Assembly (NCBI GenBank): GCA_948144175.1
Contig: CANXME010000421.1
Location: 37,196 to 101,195, forward strand
Direction: 5' to 3'
DNA length: 64,000 bases
From: Closterium sp. NIES-65
Lineage: Eukaryota > Streptophyta > Zygnematophyceae > Desmidiales > Closteriaceae
Shown here: positions 63,300 through 64,000 of the stretch, in pieces
Layout of the letters: every line of letters begins with the position of its first letter
Numbering within the stretch: position 1 is the first letter of the stretch
Notes under the pieces: model-generated
The model's database searches: none
The model's input: only the letters and a program-made list of their open reading frames with translations
Told to the model about the DNA's origin: nothing
Translations under genes and position numbers: made by a program

Positions 63300-64000
63300 G
63301 CAGCTGAAAGTCTCACCGGGCTAGGAGAGTCGGGTAGGACAGCAGCAGGCAGCTCGGGCTGGGTCGGGCGGCTCGGGCGGCTCGGGCGGCTCGGGTAGCT
63401 CGGGTACCGGGCGGCTCGGCTGCTGCTGGGGGCTCGGCTGCTGCTGGGCGGCTCGGCTGCTGCTGGGCGGCTCGGCTGCGGCAGGGCGGCTCGGCTGCTG
63501 TGGGCGGCGCGGCTGCTGCTGGGCGGCTCAGCTGCTGCTGGGGGCTCGGCTGCGGCTGGGCGGCTCGGCTGCTGCTGGGCGGCTCGGCGGGGCCGTCAGG
63601 GTGCAGCTGCGGGGCCGGGACAGGGGACGGCGGGGCCGTCAGGGTGCAGCGGCGGGGCCGGGGCAGGGGACGGCGGAGCCGTCAGGTGGCGGGCCAGCAG
63701 GCGAGGTGGCGAGCCGTCAGGTGAGGCGCGGGGCGTCAGGTCAGGTGGCGGGCCAGCAGGTGAGGCGGCGGGGCCGTCAGGTCAGGTGGGGCCAGCGGGT
63801 GAGGCGGCGGGGCCGTCAGGTGAGGTGGCGGGCCAGCAGGTCAGGCGGCGGGCCGTCAGGTGAGGCGCGGGGGGCCGTCAGGTCAGGTGGCGGGCCAGTA
63901 GGTAGGCGGCGGGCCGTCAGGTGGGCGGCGGGGCCGTCAGTAAGGTGGCGGCGGGCCGTCAGGTGAGGCGGCGGGGCCGACAGAGGTGCAGCGGGGGGGG
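63300..64000 (-). repeat. GC-rich repetitive leader of copia element 8 (to the window edge)
   Basis: The plus strand reads GGCGGCTCGGCTGCTGCTGG repeats (63360-63590), then about ten copies of a 25-30 bp unit around GGCGGGGCCGTCAGGTGAGG. No coding content. Equivalent in position to the leaders of copia elements 2 to 6. Confidence 0.8.

Larger units (their letters stand above)
57054..64000 (-). mobile_element. copia element 8: copia in gypsy B gag, 5' LTR beyond the window
   Basis: 3' LTR 57187-57054 (134 bp, TGTCAGATTATTATAGC...CTCAACA) is preceded by CCCCCACTTTGCCTATGGGG and GTG. Left flank GCTAC (57049-57053) should recur at the far end. The interior has RNase H, RT, integrase, protease and Gag on the minus strand up to the ATG at 63295, then the GC-rich leader to the window edge. 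RT-RNase H is intact; the upstream pol and gag frames have several shifts. Confidence 0.9.

Noticed and set aside
1-64000. Bacterial operon, defence island, prophage or toxin-antitoxin system
   Set aside because: No prokaryotic gene arrangement, ribosome binding sites or phage genes; all large coding regions are spliced host genes or LTR retrotransposons.

Overview
The window is nuclear DNA from a eukaryote of the green lineage. The evidence is genes broken into many short exons with GT..AG junctions, a plant-type SMP/C2 membrane-contact-site protein, Ty1/copia and Ty3/gypsy (chromovirus) LTR retrotransposons with plant-like primer sites, and high GC. Donors of the GTGCG and GTGAG type, together with a copia Gag rich in Gly and Ala, make a streptophyte alga (for example a zygnematophyte) my best guess. 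That is recognition from memory, not proof. No prokaryotic operons, rRNA genes, intact tRNA genes or CRISPR arrays were seen.

Left part (1-18316) is host genes, all on the minus strand. A possible first exon runs off the left edge (1-114). Next is a 4-exon gene for a 291-aa protein with two hydrophobic segments (1868-3672). Then comes a 13-exon gene (4449-17639) whose modelled 1311-aa product has an N-terminal membrane anchor, an SMP lipid-transfer domain and three C2 domains, that is, a plant synaptotagmin/NTMC2/tricalbin-like ER contact-site tether. My exon model keeps one open frame with matching phases across all 12 introns. The introns are extraordinary. They hold four large tandem arrays (units of 26, 6/9, 20 and 24 bp). 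At least five exons (the final exon of the small gene, and SMP/C2 exons of the large one) are accompanied by one to four partial, decaying copies of themselves, many still carrying the splice acceptor.

Right part (18317-64000) is a nest of LTR retrotransposons. A 15.8-kb copia element (18322-34127, target duplication GTTTG) contains two later insertions: a 7.35-kb copia (18914-26267, duplication CAACC) and a 1.57-kb non-autonomous element (28227-29795). After about 235 bp of unassigned DNA, a gypsy chromovirus on the minus strand (from 34368) carries a copia insertion in its 3' LTR (34520-39854, duplication TGATA). It is cut at 42994 by a plus-strand copia derivative. That derivative is interrupted by a second chromovirus (about 44563 to beyond 57053), whose 3' LTR holds another copia (44878-52294, duplication ATAAA) and whose gag holds yet another (57054 to beyond 64000).

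All the inner copia elements appear to be one superfamily. They have 123-135 bp LTRs with a shared core and a conserved GTAC-bracketed inverted repeat, a hairpin-forming CCCCCA...TGGGGG sequence where a polypurine tract is expected, a GC-rich repetitive leader, a Gag with a poly-Gly tract and a non-canonical zinc-binding pattern, and a repetitive Gly-Ala-Glu-Pro spacer between integrase and reverse transcriptase. None is fully intact. The best-preserved coding pieces are the chromovirus RT-RNaseH-integrase-chromodomain frame at 52396-54822 and the copia RT-RNaseH frame at 57395-60136.
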